64,000 nt of DNA, from the NCBI GenBank assembly GCA_039026235.1, contig JBCCMQ010000005.1:114798-178797 (forward strand), in the 5' to 3' direction. The notes under the pieces are model-generated. The model was not told where the DNA came from. It worked only from the letters and a program-made list of their open reading frames with translations, and searched no databases. The stretch is from JBCCMQ01 sp039026235. Lineage in GTDB: Bacteria; Pseudomonadota; Alphaproteobacteria; Rhodobacterales; Rhodobacteraceae. Positions 32,303 through 41,006 of the stretch are shown piece after piece. The translations under genes were made by a program, and so were the position numbers. Within the stretch, counting starts at the first letter, position 1. Each line of letters opens with the position of its first letter.

Positions 32303-34078
32303 TCAATTGCCCAGAGCGATCCCTTCGCGCCGAGGATCGGCCCCGCCGAGCAGTTCCGTTCCAATTGAGATCGCATGAAGGCCCGAGGTCAGTGCCCGCA
32401 GGTTTACCTCAAAACCCATTTCCGACAACTGCGGCGCCAGATCGGCTGCGTTCGTGCCTTCTTCCAGATCGAAGGTGCCAAACCGGTTGATGGCATGCGG
32501 CATTGAGACTGCCGCCTGCACATCCATCGACCAGTCTATATGCGCAATGATGGACTGGGCCACATAGCCGATGATGCGGCTGCCGCCGGGCGAGCCAATG
32601 ACAAGGACCGGTTTGTTGTCCTGAAGGATGATCGTTGGCGCCATGGAAGAACGCGGGCGCTTTCCCGGTTCAACCCTGTTCGCAATCGGCACGCCACCGG
32701 CATGGCTGCGGAAGGAAAAATCGGTCAGCTCGTTGTTCAAGAGAAACCCGGTAGAAGTCATCAGTCTGGATCCGAAACCGTTCTCGATTGTCGTGGTCAT
32801 GGACAGCGCGTTGCCAAAACCGTCCACGATTGAGATGTGACTGGTCGACGGAAACTCAATCGACGCGTCGTCGGCCCAGTTCAGCGCGTGATCAAATTCT
32901 GGCTTGCCCGGTGCCACGTCGTCCAATGCGCTGTCGGTGTTCAAAAGTCCTGAACGCGACGCAAGATAGCCTGGCTCTATAAGCCCTTCGACCGGAACCG
33001 GCACGAAATCGCTATCGGCCATATAGCGGCCGCGGTCGGCAAAGGCGAGGCGGGACGCATCACCGAGCAGGCGCCATGTCTCGGGGTTCTCCGGGCCAAG
33101 AGCGGCAAGATCATATGGCTCAATAATGCCCAGGATCTGTGCGACGGTCAGCCCGCCGGACGACGGCGGACCCATGCCGCAGACTGCGTGCCCCCGATAA
33201 GCACCGCAGACTGCAGGGCGTTCCTTCACTTCATAGATCGCAAGATCCGTGGCCGACAGGACACCGGGGTTGCCCGCCGCACCGCGCACCGCGCTTATGA
33301 TACTTTCGCCTGTCTGTCCGGTGTAGAACGTCTGTGATCCGCCGTCCGCCATCCTTTTCAGCGTCTCGGCGTAGGGCCTATTGACAAGCAGCTCGCCTTC
33401 CGCAACTGGGGCGCCGCCCGGCAAAAAATACGCGGCCGTTTGCGGAAAGACCGAAAGACGTTCCGCGTCGCGCGCAACCTGTCCGGCAAGACGTGGCGAG
33501 ACCCTAAAGCCGTTTTCCGCCTGGGAAATGGCGTAGGCGAACAAACGCCCCCAGTTTGCCTTGCCCCAACGCCGATGGGCCGCCTCCATCAAGGCGGGCG
33601 TCCCGGGCGTGCCGACCGAACGTCCCCCGACGACGGCATCCCAGAAACCCAAAGGTTCGCCGGCATCATTTTGGAACAGGCGCGGCGTGACAGCCAGCGG
33701 TGCGGTTTCCCGCCCATCGAGGGTCGTCACCGCACCTGTCGCCGCATCATACCAAACCAGAAACGCACCGCCGCCAAGACCGGACGATTGTGGTTCCACC
33801 AGACCAAGTGTTGTCTGCACGGCAACCATTGCGTCCGCCGCTGTGCCGCCTTCGGAAAGGATCTGCGCGCCTGCGAAAACGGCCAGCGGGTTGGCAGCCG
33901 CAACCATCCACTCGGAACCAGAGATTGGCTCACCGCGTGCCTTCGCCGCTTGCGAGGCTGACAACAGGCTGATCGCCTCGGTTGCTTCGGGTTCCGTCGA
34001 CGAACCGGTTTGCGTTTGCGCAACGCAGACACCGTAGAGAATAAAACAGAACAAGGTGGTCAGGCTAAGGGTACGCAT
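32303..34078 (-). CDS. ggt: Gamma-glutamyltransferase
   Basis: 591 residues from the ATG at 34078 with AGGAG at good spacing; the frame extends seven codons further. A signal peptide (MRTLSLTTLFCFILYGVCVA) sends it to the periplasm. The proenzyme cleaves itself before the catalytic threonine T412 (PSTSHISIVD), and the small-subunit glycine loop is GSPGGSRII. It transfers or hydrolyses gamma-glutamyl groups of glutathione and related compounds. It is convergent with rnpB. Confidence 0.94.
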   Translation of the reverse strand: MRTLSLTTLFCFILYGVCVAQTQTGSSTEPEATEAISLLSASQAAKARGEPISGSEWMVAAANPLAVFAGAQILSEGGTAADAMVAVQTTLGLVEPQSSGLGGGAFLVWYDAATGAVTTLDGRETAPLAVTPRLFQNDAGEPLGFWDAVVGGRSVGTPGTPALMEAAHRRWGKANWGRLFAYAISQAENGFRVSPRLAGQVARDAERLSVFPQTAAYFLPGGAPVAEGELLVNRPYAETLKRMADGGSQTFYTGQTGESIISAVRGAAGNPGVLSATDLAIYEVKERPAVCGAYRGHAVCGMGPPSSGGLTVAQILGIIEPYDLAALGPENPETWRLLGDASRLAFADRGRYMADSDFVPVPVEGLIEPGYLASRSGLLNTDSALDDVAPGKPEFDHALNWADDASIEFPSTSHISIVDGFGNALSMTTTIENGFGSRLMTSTGFLLNNELTDFSFRSHAGGVPIANRVEPGKRPRSSMAPTIILQDNKPVLVIGSPGGSRIIGYVAQSIIAHIDWSMDVQAAVSMPHAINRFGTFDLEEGTNAADLAPQLSEMGFEVNLRALTSGLHAISIGTELLGGADPRREGIALGN

Positions 34079-34237
34079 GATTGGGGCTCCTCTTGCCAAG
34101 TGATCCTAGGCTCTGCCCATTCGATTGTTTTTGCAACCGTCCGCGATGCGGTTGACTTGGCGCGCCGGGGCTGTAAAAGGCGGACTTCACGAGATTCCCG
34201 AGTGCCGTCCGATGCGGCCTCGTCAAGGAGAACGGGC

Positions 34238-34405
34238 ATGGCGAAGCCTACCACGATCAAGATCCGCTTGAATTCGACGGCGGATACTGGCCATTTCTAT
34301 GTGACCAAGAAGAATGCCCGTACCATGACTGAAAAGATGGTGGTGCGGAAATACGACCCGGTTGCGCGCAAGCACGTCGAATACAAAGAAGGCAAGATCA
34401 AGTAA
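34238..34405 (+). CDS. rpmG: 50S ribosomal protein L33
   Basis: 55 residues, MAKPTTIKIRLNSTADTGHF onwards, ending in KYDPVARKHVEYKEGKIK, standard bacterial L33. AAGGAG precedes the ATG at 34238. The zinc-ribbon cysteines are absent (C-minus form). A clear intrinsic terminator follows at 34431-34457, and the gene has its own 138-bp leader, consistent with a monocistronic unit. Confidence 0.97.
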   Translation: MAKPTTIKIRLNSTADTGHFYVTKKNARTMTEKMVVRKYDPVARKHVEYKEGKIK

Positions 34406-34430
34406 GATCGCCCGATTTGGTTTTGAGGTT

Positions 34431-34457
34431 GGCCGCGCAGATTGCGCGGCCTTTTTT
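34431..34457 (+). terminator. Intrinsic terminator of rpmG
   Basis: Perfect 8-bp stem GGCCGCGC / GCGCGGCC with loop AGATT, followed by six T. It lies 26 bp after the rpmG stop. The ribosome binding site of the next gene begins immediately after the T-run, so that gene depends on read-through or a promoter hidden here. Confidence 0.92.
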
Positions 34458-34472
34458 GTTGGAGGAAGACCC

Positions 34473-34961
34473 ATGCCCGAGTTGCTGACAGTGCGCGTCG
34501 CAACACAGTTGGATATGGCGGCGGTGGACGCGCTTCTGGCGCGGTCGTACCCACGTCTTCTGCGTCGCGACTATCCGCCTTCGATGATGGTGATGGCGCT
34601 CCCACTCATTTCGCGGGCCCAGCCTCTGCTTCTTTCATCGCGGACCTACTATGTTGCCGAAACAGAATCCGGCGCGATCATCGGAGCTGGCGGGTGGACG
34701 CGGCGCAAAAGCGGCAGTTTTGCCGATGTGCGCCATGTTGTGACCGACGACCGCGCGGTAAGGCGCGGTATTGGCCGGACAATTCTGAACAGGGTTTTCG
34801 AACAGGCCAAGGCAGCAGGTGTCACCCTGCTTGACTGCAAATCCACACGTACCGCGGTGCCTTTCTATCAGGCGCTGGGCTTTGTCGCGCTGGGGCCGAT
34901 CGAAGTGCCGCTTGGTCCCGGCATTGCGTTTCCCGCCATGCATATGCAACGGCGCCTCTGA
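34473..34961 (+). CDS. GNAT family N-acetyltransferase
   Basis: 162 residues from the ATG at 34473 with GGAGGA upstream. GNAT motif A is VVTDDRAVRRGIGRTILNRV (acetyl-CoA pyrophosphate loop RRGIGR) and the C-terminal motif B is FYQALGFVALGPIEV. It acetylates an amino group of an unknown substrate. It begins 15 bp after the rpmG terminator T-run and ends just before a hairpin shared with the convergent BI-1 gene. Confidence 0.9.
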   Translation: MPELLTVRVATQLDMAAVDALLARSYPRLLRRDYPPSMMVMALPLISRAQPLLLSSRTYYVAETESGAIIGAGGWTRRKSGSFADVRHVVTDDRAVRRGIGRTILNRVFEQAKAAGVTLLDCKSTRTAVPFYQALGFVALGPIEVPLGPGIAFPAMHMQRRL

Positions 34962-34964
34962 AAC

Positions 34965-34991
34965 AAAAAAGGCCCGGCAACCCGCCGGGCC
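34965..34991 (-). terminator. Intrinsic terminator of the Bax inhibitor-1 family gene
   Basis: Stem GGCCCGGC / GCCGGGCC with loop of five. On the minus strand it is followed by six T (the A-run at 34965-34970). It also can stop transcription of the GNAT gene coming from the left, though less strongly, as the plus-strand side lacks a T-run. Confidence 0.88.
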
Positions 34992-35015
34992 CCTTCGTGA
35001 CTTGCTTTGTCTGCT

Positions 35016-35792
35016 CTATTCGCGATTGCCGAGAAACTGCAGCAGGAACATAAACAGGTTGATGAAATCGAGGTAAAGGCGAAGAGCGCCGGATATGGCG
35101 GCCTTGTCCATCCACTCTTGATCGCCGGCGCCAGCGTGCGCGACGTATTCAGACTTGATCGCCTGCGTGTCGTAGGCCGTCAGACCGGCGAAGATCAGAA
35201 CGCCGATGGCCGAAATTGCGAATTCCATCGCAGGCGATGCCAGGAAGATGTTCACGATCATCGCTACAATCAGCCCGATCAGACCCATCATGAGGAACGT
35301 CCCCATTGGGCTTAGGTCACGCTTCGTTGTGTAGCCATAAAGGCTTAGCCCTGCGAAGGCGATGGCCGTGATCAAAAATGTCTGGGCGATCGAGAAGCCT
35401 GTGAATACGATAAAGATCGAGCTCAGCGATAGGCCCATCAACACGCCAAATACGTAGAAGTAAAGCTGCGTCGCAGCGGCCGACGCACGGCTGATCATCG
35501 CGCCAAAGCCAAAGACCATGCCGAGCGGTGCCAGCATGATAACCCACTTAAGCGGCGAGACGTAGATTGCCTGGCCAAAGGCTGTCAGGTACTTGTCCGC
35601 GCCAATCTGCGCGACGGCGCCGCTGGGATCGGACGTTACGGCCATACCGGCAAATGCCCATGCTGCCAAAGCCGTAATAATCATGCCGACTGACATGGTA
35701 CCGTAGACTTTGTTCATGTGGGCGCGCAGGCCCTCGTCGATTGCGGCGGTGCGGACGCCGGCACCGGCACGAACCGATTGATATTCTGCCAT
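35016..35792 (-). CDS. Bax inhibitor-1/YccA family membrane protein
   Basis: 258 residues from the ATG at 35792 with a perfect AGGAGG six bases upstream. About seven membrane segments follow a short polar N terminus (MAEYQSVRAGAGVRTAAIDE). Family features are FAGLTAYDTQAIKSEY near residue 197 and the C-terminal ISGALRLYLDFINLFMFLLQ. Bacterial BI-1 proteins (YccA, YbhL, BsYetJ) form pH-sensitive calcium leak channels or inhibit FtsH. It is monocistronic, ending at the terminator 34965-34991. Confidence 0.95.
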   Translation of the reverse strand: MAEYQSVRAGAGVRTAAIDEGLRAHMNKVYGTMSVGMIITALAAWAFAGMAVTSDPSGAVAQIGADKYLTAFGQAIYVSPLKWVIMLAPLGMVFGFGAMISRASAAATQLYFYVFGVLMGLSLSSIFIVFTGFSIAQTFLITAIAFAGLSLYGYTTKRDLSPMGTFLMMGLIGLIVAMIVNIFLASPAMEFAISAIGVLIFAGLTAYDTQAIKSEYVAHAGAGDQEWMDKAAISGALRLYLDFINLFMFLLQFLGNRE

Positions 35793-35813
35793 TGGATGCC
35801 TCCTAAACATTCA

Positions 35814-35847
35814 AAATCAGCGCCAGAAACCGGGTTCCTGGCGCTTC
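35814..35847 (-). terminator. Hairpin terminator after the DUF1127 gene
   Basis: On the minus strand, GCGCCAGGAA / TTTCTGGCGC form a ten-pair stem with one mismatch and a CCCGG loop, followed by TGATTTT. It lies downstream of the DUF1127 gene and upstream of the BI-1 gene, separating the two same-strand units. Confidence 0.65.
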
Positions 35848-35937
35848 ATTGGTCAATATCGGCAAGCAAAGCGGATTTTTCAAGAAAATCCGGCGTCGAA
35901 ACAGACAGTTCGCTTCAAATATATTGCCGCAGGCCCA

Positions 35938-36147
35938 TTATCGCTTCCAACCCGTCGGCACATCCCAGAACGGACGGGCGGCTTCCGCCCATGCAGCAGA
36001 GGGATCAATGCCCAGATCTTCAAGGGAATTGTGTTCGAGGCGCCGCAGTTGCCGACGCTGGCGTGCCAGCTCGGACCATTGCAGAAGTGTCGCCACAACA
36101 CCAGCTTGCGGGGCGCGTGCAAATCTTCCAAACGCATACGTCGACAT
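35938..36147 (-). CDS. DUF1127 domain small protein
   Basis: 69 residues from the ATG at 36147, with AAAGGG six bases upstream; a second ATG 15 bases earlier is less well placed. The DUF1127 core is ARQRRQLRRLEHNSLEDLGI, arginine-rich and amphipathic. In alphaproteobacteria such proteins affect RNA turnover and phosphate or stress responses and often interact with RNA or RNases. It is divergent from the LysR gene, with a palindrome between them. Confidence 0.88.
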   Translation of the reverse strand: MSTYAFGRFARAPQAGVVATLLQWSELARQRRQLRRLEHNSLEDLGIDPSAAWAEAARPFWDVPTGWKR

Positions 36148-36170
36148 ATCAGACCCTTTCATTGCTGATG

Positions 36171-36191
36171 AGTGATGACAAATTCATCACT
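36171..36191. promoter_or_regulatory. Perfect inverted repeat AGTGATGA-CAAAT-TCATCACT
   Basis: 8-bp arms with a 5-bp spacer, 24 bp upstream of the DUF1127 start and 76 bp upstream of the LysR start. Position and symmetry fit a LysR-type recognition site controlling both divergent genes. Confidence 0.7.
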
Positions 36192-36266
36192 GACATTGAT
36201 ATTTAGTCACCTTCTGACATATGATGCAAATGAATGTTCTTTCTGAATTGAATCAGGAAACGTGAT

Positions 36267-37121
36267 ATGTTGCGAAATCTCGATATGACTTCCTTGCGGT
36301 CGTTTGTTGCGGTCGCCGATACCGGTGGGGTCACGCGGGCCGCTGGGTTCATGAACCTGACCCAATCGGCCGTATCAATGCAGCTAAAGCGGCTAGAAGA
36401 AGCGCTTGAGGTCCAACTCATCGACCGCTCTTCGCGTTCGGTCGGGCTTACCACGGCAGGAGAAAAACTGCTAAGCTATGCCCGCCGCATGCTGGAGTTG
36501 AACGATGAGGTTTACACCAGCCTTACCCACGATGAATTCGAAGGCGAGATCGTACTCGGCATCCCGCATGACATCGTTTACCCGGCTTTGCCGAAGGTTC
36601 TGCAACGCTTCAACAGCGAATACCCGCGGGTGCGGGTAAACCTGATTTCATCATACACGAAGGAACTGCGCGATCTTTATGCCAAGGGGCGATGTGATCT
36701 GATCCTGACAACCGAAGAGCGCCCGGATGCGGGTGGCATGGCGCTTTCCGTGGCACCGCTTGTCTGGATCGGCGCGCCTGGCGGAAATGCTTGGAAGGCG
36801 CGGCCCCTACGTCTAGCTTTTGAGAACAACTGTATCTTCCGAACGGATGTTCAAAAGGCGCTCGACAGCGCCGCTATTCCTTGGGAGATGGCCGTGGAAT
36901 CAAACAGCACCCGAACAATCGAGGCAACGGTAAGTGCTGACCTGGCCATACACGCTGTCATAGCGGGTCATGAGCCCCCCTATGTCGAACGCATCGCCCA
37001 CGGGGGCGCGCTTCCCGAGCTCAACAAAACTGGGATCAACCTCTACGGTGCCGATTTGGTGCGCGGGCGCCCGGCGCAGGATCTCGCAGGGTTTTTGTCC
37101 CAGGCTTACAAAGCCGGCTAG
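36267..37121 (+). CDS. LysR family transcriptional regulator
   Basis: 284 residues. The winged HTH is at about 5-64 (SLRSFVAVADTGGVTRAAGF, then MNLTQSAVSMQLKRLEEALE) and the effector domain follows from about residue 88 (GEIVLGIPHDIVYPALPKVL). The gene is divergent from the DUF1127 gene with a shared palindrome, a pair often seen in Rhodobacteraceae, so it probably controls that gene. Its stop overlaps the convergent quinone oxidoreductase stop by four bases. Confidence 0.93.
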   Translation: MLRNLDMTSLRSFVAVADTGGVTRAAGFMNLTQSAVSMQLKRLEEALEVQLIDRSSRSVGLTTAGEKLLSYARRMLELNDEVYTSLTHDEFEGEIVLGIPHDIVYPALPKVLQRFNSEYPRVRVNLISSYTKELRDLYAKGRCDLILTTEERPDAGGMALSVAPLVWIGAPGGNAWKARPLRLAFENNCIFRTDVQKALDSAAIPWEMAVESNSTRTIEATVSADLAIHAVIAGHEPPYVERIAHGGALPELNKTGINLYGADLVRGRPAQDLAGFLSQAYKAG

Positions 37122-38086
37122 AGCGACGTAACCTCGACAACGACTTTGCCGGTTGATTTTCGTTCGCGCAAAAGCGCCAACGCGTCCTCGGCTTGCCTAA
37201 GAGGGAACGTGGCACCGATGTGCGGTCGGATTCGTCCATCAGCATACCATTTGATCAGCTCATTAAGGCTATCGCGCACAACGTCGGGACGGAATTTCAG
37301 GTACCCGCCCCAATAAAAGCCCAGCGCGGAGATGTTCTTGACCAGCATTATATTTGCTGGAATCTGCGGGATATCCCCACTGGCAAATCCGATGATCAGA
37401 ATGCGGCCTTCGGGCCGTGTGCACCCCAACGCTGACCTGAACAATTCGCCCCCCACAGGGTCATAGACCACGTCGGCTCCACCTAGGGCGCGGACCGTTT
37501 CCTTCAGGTCATTCGTGCTGGTGTCAATAAGGTGGTCGGCGCCAGCGGCTTCCGCCGCTTCAAGTTTTTTCTCGCCGCGCGCGCAGGCGATGACACGTGC
37601 CCCCATCAACTTTCCAATCTCGACTGCGGTCAGCCCGACACCGCCCGCAGCCCCCAGAACCAACAGGGTTTCGCCCGCGAGAAGCTTGGCCTTATGGGAC
37701 AGCGCTACGTGGCTGGTTCCGTATGCGACCATAAAAGCGGCGGCATCGTTGGCCGGCATGTCGTCGGGAATGGCGACAAGACTGTTTGCCGACACCGAGG
37801 CGAACTCGGCTAGTCCGCCCTTGCCCGAAAAACAGGCAAACCGCCCGCCGATAGGAATGTCGGTTTGGCCCGCGCCGGTTGCAACCACCGTCCCCGCCAT
37901 TTCGAGGCCAAGGGTGAATGGCGGAACGGGTGTATCCTGGTATTCGCCGCGGGCCATCAAAAGATCGGCGAAGTTGAGTCCGCAGGCCAGAACCTGCAAG
38001 AGAACTTCTCCTTCACCGGGAACAGGTTTTTCAATTCTGGCGATACTCGGTGATTTTGTGAAGTCAGTGACCTGAAACGCCTGCAC
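37118..38086 (-). CDS. NADPH:quinone oxidoreductase family protein (zinc-free MDR)
   Basis: 322 residues from a GTG at 38086 with AAAGG upstream. The medium-chain dehydrogenase fold shows the N-terminal CGLNFADLLMARGEY, the Rossmann motif VLGAAGGVGLTAVEIGKLMG (about 142-161) and DVVYDPVGGELF. No structural or catalytic zinc cysteines are present, as in QOR/crotonyl-CoA-like members. It reduces quinones or enones with NADPH. No operon partner is visible, so the substrate is open. Confidence 0.9.
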   Translation of the reverse strand: MQAFQVTDFTKSPSIARIEKPVPGEGEVLLQVLACGLNFADLLMARGEYQDTPVPPFTLGLEMAGTVVATGAGQTDIPIGGRFACFSGKGGLAEFASVSANSLVAIPDDMPANDAAAFMVAYGTSHVALSHKAKLLAGETLLVLGAAGGVGLTAVEIGKLMGARVIACARGEKKLEAAEAAGADHLIDTSTNDLKETVRALGGADVVYDPVGGELFRSALGCTRPEGRILIIGFASGDIPQIPANIMLVKNISALGFYWGGYLKFRPDVVRDSLNELIKWYADGRIRPHIGATFPLRQAEDALALLRERKSTGKVVVEVTSL

Positions 38087-38407
38087 TGCTTTCGCCTTTC
38101 TTAAGGTGACGTAGGGTAAACTTTGCTAAAGTCATTCTGAGCTTGTCTAAAAAGGTATGTTGACGGTTGCTGTGCCCCAAAGACATTATTCGCGCACAAG
38201 CAATTTTTTGCCATGAGACACACGTATAGAGCGATTTTTTCCGTTCACCTGATTTAATCGAGTACTGTAGGCGCAACGGCTTTGCGGGGAGAGTCGTACA
38301 TCTGCAGGTGTATCAGTGGCGAGCCCAGATGGGTGAGCTGTCGGAGGCTGTCGGTTTGTCGTTGAGATAATACCGGTGGCGCCGGTCAAACAAAAAGGAA
38401 GTGAGCA
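38087..38407. other. Intergenic region between the quinone oxidoreductase and XRE regulator genes
   Basis: 321 bp holding two divergent promoters and no supported gene. A plausible sigma-70 promoter on the plus strand is TTGACG (38160-38165), 18-bp spacer, CATTAT (38184-38189); it would give the XRE mRNA a leader of about 210 bases. AT-rich runs lie at 38200-38260. I see no known riboswitch or small RNA fold. A good AAGGAAGTG ribosome site stands before the XRE ATG. Confidence 0.45.
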
Positions 38408-38782
38408 ATGAAGCATCACGTAGACGTACATGTCGGAAAACGAATCCGACACCGGCGATGGATGGTCGGAATGACCCAGCAACAGCTGGCAGAAAAAGTT
38501 GGCATCAAGTTTCAGCAGATCCAAAAATACGAAACCGGTATGAACCGAGTTAGCGCATCTCGCCTGTGGGATATATCGGATTCGCTCGGCGTGCCCGTGG
38601 GATTTTTCTTCGACGGACTTGCGAATTCCGCTGAAGCGATTGATACGCGACAATCAGATGTCCCCGGCGATATACTGGCGGACAAGGAAGCATTGGAGTT
38701 GATCCGGTCATACTACGCGATTCCGGAAAACCAGCGCCGTCGACTCTTCGAACTCGCGCGCGTGTTAAGCGACGCCGCATAG
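38408..38782 (+). CDS. XRE family helix-turn-helix regulator
   Basis: 124 residues. The HTH_3 domain spans about 8-62 (VGKRIRHRRWMVGMTQQQLA, then EKVGIKFQQIQKYETGMNRV). The C-terminal tail has EALELIRSYYAIPENQRRRL, a dimer or oligomer helix seen in the many XRE paralogues of Rhodobacterales and Rhizobiales. The ATG follows AAGGAAGTGAGC. It lies 62 bp before the HisN-like gene on the same strand. Targets are unknown. Confidence 0.92.
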   Translation: MKHHVDVHVGKRIRHRRWMVGMTQQQLAEKVGIKFQQIQKYETGMNRVSASRLWDISDSLGVPVGFFFDGLANSAEAIDTRQSDVPGDILADKEALELIRSYYAIPENQRRRLFELARVLSDAA

Positions 38783-38844
38783 GTTCTTTGACTAATGCGC
38801 ATCGGCCCGCCTGTTTCTGGCGGGCCCGAATGGTCGGCTAGTCC

Positions 38845-39660
38845 ATGGATTCGCGACACGCCGCAAATTCCGCCGAACTCCTGAAGGTGGCCGAACGGGT
38901 GGCAGATGCTGCCGGCAACGCGATACTTCCCCATTTCCGAGCACACGGCCTTGTCATCGAAGACAAGGATGACGACGGACTTTTCGATCCGGTCACCGTG
39001 GCTGACCGCGAGGCCGAGGCGGCCATGCGCGCGGTGCTGGCCGAACACCGGCCGCAAGACGGAATTCTGGGTGAAGAAGAGGGGCACAGCGAAGGCACGA
39101 GCGGCTTGACGTGGGTACTGGACCCGGTCGACGGAACACGCGGATTTGTTGCCGGGACGCCGAACTGGGGCGTCCTGGTCGCCCTGGCGGATGCGGACGG
39201 GCCTTTTCTGGGTATCGTGGACCAGCCCTATATCGGAGAACGGTTCATAGGCGGTCCGAACATGGCAGAGTTCCGGCGCGGCACTTTTCGGCGCCAGTTG
39301 CAAACCCGAAAGACCGCTCGCCTTTCCGACAGCATCATCTTCACGACATTCCCGGAAGTCGGCGACAGCCACGAACAGCGGGCGTTTCACGAACTGGCGC
39401 CACAGACCCGGCTGGTCAGGTACGGCATGGATTGCTACGCCTATGCCCTTCTTGCAGATGGTCAGATTGACCTCGTGGTTGAAGCTGGTCTTCATCCCTA
39501 TGACATTCAAGCACCCATCGCGGTGATCGAGGCCGCTGGCGGTATCGTGACCGATTGGGACGGGGGACCGGCGCACGAAGGTGGTCGGGCGCTGGCGGCG
39601 GCGAACGCCGCAGTGCACGCGGCCGCGCTAGAGGTACTTGCAGGCACCGGGTCGGGATGA
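38845..39660 (+). CDS. Inositol monophosphatase family protein, histidinol-phosphatase (HisN) type
   Basis: 271 residues. The metal sites of the IMPase fold are present: GEEEG (about 76-80), LDPVDGTRGFVAGTPNWG (about 92-109) and YDIQAPIAVIEAAGG near the C terminus. HisN-type phosphatases hydrolyse histidinol phosphate in actinobacteria and alphaproteobacteria lacking other enzymes; the family alternatives are inositol phosphate or 3'-phosphoadenosine phosphate. The TGA overlaps the ATG of the next gene (ATGA), so the genes are coupled. Confidence 0.85.
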   Translation: MDSRHAANSAELLKVAERVADAAGNAILPHFRAHGLVIEDKDDDGLFDPVTVADREAEAAMRAVLAEHRPQDGILGEEEGHSEGTSGLTWVLDPVDGTRGFVAGTPNWGVLVALADADGPFLGIVDQPYIGERFIGGPNMAEFRRGTFRRQLQTRKTARLSDSIIFTTFPEVGDSHEQRAFHELAPQTRLVRYGMDCYAYALLADGQIDLVVEAGLHPYDIQAPIAVIEAAGGIVTDWDGGPAHEGGRALAAANAAVHAAALEVLAGTGSG

Positions 39661-41006
39661 CAGGTGATCTTCTGCTGGCAGGCGCCGATGTCGTGGTCAC
39701 AATGAACGACCAACGAGACGAGCATCGGAACACGGATGTTCTTGTCTCAAACGGCAAGATCGCCAGCATTGGCCGTAACCTGTTTGCACCGCACGCAGAA
39801 ATTCTGGACGTTGCCGGGTGCGTGCTGACCCCTGGGCTAATCAACACCCACCACCATCTTTTTCAGTCGCTCACACGGACAGTGCCGGGATGCCAGGACG
39901 CGCTGCTTTTCGGTTGGCTTCGTACGCTCTATCCGATCTGGGCGCGTTTTAATCCTGATCACGTCCACGTCTCGGCACTAAGCGGACTGGCGGAACTCGC
40001 CTTGTCGGGATGTACCACAACGTCTGATCATCTCTACCTGTTCCCCAATGGTGCGCGCCTTGACGATACCATTGCTGCGGCGTCCGAGATCGGCTTGCGG
40101 TTTCATCCGACCCGAGGGTCAATGTCGATTGGCGAAAGCAAGGGCGGCCTGCCGCCCGACGGCTTAGTCGAAGACGAAAAGATGATCCTTGAAGACTGCA
40201 TAAGAGTGATCGATCGTTTCCACGATCCCTGCGAGGGATCGATGGTGCGGGTCGGCGTCGCGCCCTGTTCTCCCTTTTCTGTTAGCCCAGAACTCATGCG
40301 GGATGCCGCAATTCTAGCCCGGGACAAAGGCGTCCGGCTGCACACACATCTTGCGGAAAACGATGAAGACATCGCCTATTCCGTGGAAACCTTTGGCTGC
40401 CGTCCGGGCCAGTACGCCGAAGACCTTGGCTGGACCGGTGATGATGTGTGGCATGCCCATTGCGTCAAACTTGACCGATCCGAGATCGATCTGTTCGCGC
40501 GAACGGGCACGGGCGTGGCCCATTGCCCCTGTTCTAACTGCCGGCTGGGCTCTGGCATCGCCCCCGTGGCGCAAATGGTTGGCGCAGGTCTTCCCGTGGG
40601 GCTTGGCGTGGATGGATCAGCATCGAACGATGCCGCGTCATTGATATCCGAAGCCCGGCAGGCCCTGCTTTTGCAAAGAGTGCAGGCAGGCGCAGATGCA
40701 TTCTCGTCCCGCCAGGCGTTGGAACTGGCCACGCGGGGCGGCGCGGACGTGCTCGGGCGCCCGGACTGTGGACAGATTGACGTAGGGTATCAGGCCGATA
40801 TCGCTGTCTGGGATGTGCAAAAGATTGCGATGGCGGGCGCTTGGGATCCGGTGGCGGCATTAGTCCTTTCCGGGCCCCATGCGGTTCGCGACCTCCTCGT
40901 GTCAGGGAACGCTGTTGTGCGTGACGGTCAACTTATGACCGTCGATCTCCCGTTACTGGTTGAGAGGCAAAGAAACCTGGCCAAAGAACTGGCGGCAACG
41001 ATATGA
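39657..41006 (+). CDS. Amidohydrolase, 8-oxoguanine deaminase-like
   Basis: 449 residues. Metal ligands of the amidohydrolase (AtzA/TrzN/deaminase) class are present: NTHHHLFQS (about 62-70), the histidine in LHTHLAEND and the one in WHAHCVKLD, and the aspartate in GLGVDGSASND. The combination THHHLFQSLTR, HCPCSNCRLGSG and DGSASNDA is typical of 8-oxoguanine deaminases, which convert 8-oxoguanine to urate. It is coupled at both ends by ATGA overlaps to the HisN-like gene and to the CAP lipoprotein gene. Confidence 0.88.
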   Translation: MTGDLLLAGADVVVTMNDQRDEHRNTDVLVSNGKIASIGRNLFAPHAEILDVAGCVLTPGLINTHHHLFQSLTRTVPGCQDALLFGWLRTLYPIWARFNPDHVHVSALSGLAELALSGCTTTSDHLYLFPNGARLDDTIAAASEIGLRFHPTRGSMSIGESKGGLPPDGLVEDEKMILEDCIRVIDRFHDPCEGSMVRVGVAPCSPFSVSPELMRDAAILARDKGVRLHTHLAENDEDIAYSVETFGCRPGQYAEDLGWTGDDVWHAHCVKLDRSEIDLFARTGTGVAHCPCSNCRLGSGIAPVAQMVGAGLPVGLGVDGSASNDAASLISEARQALLLQRVQAGADAFSSRQALELATRGGADVLGRPDCGQIDVGYQADIAVWDVQKIAMAGAWDPVAALVLSGPHAVRDLLVSGNAVVRDGQLMTVDLPLLVERQRNLAKELAATI

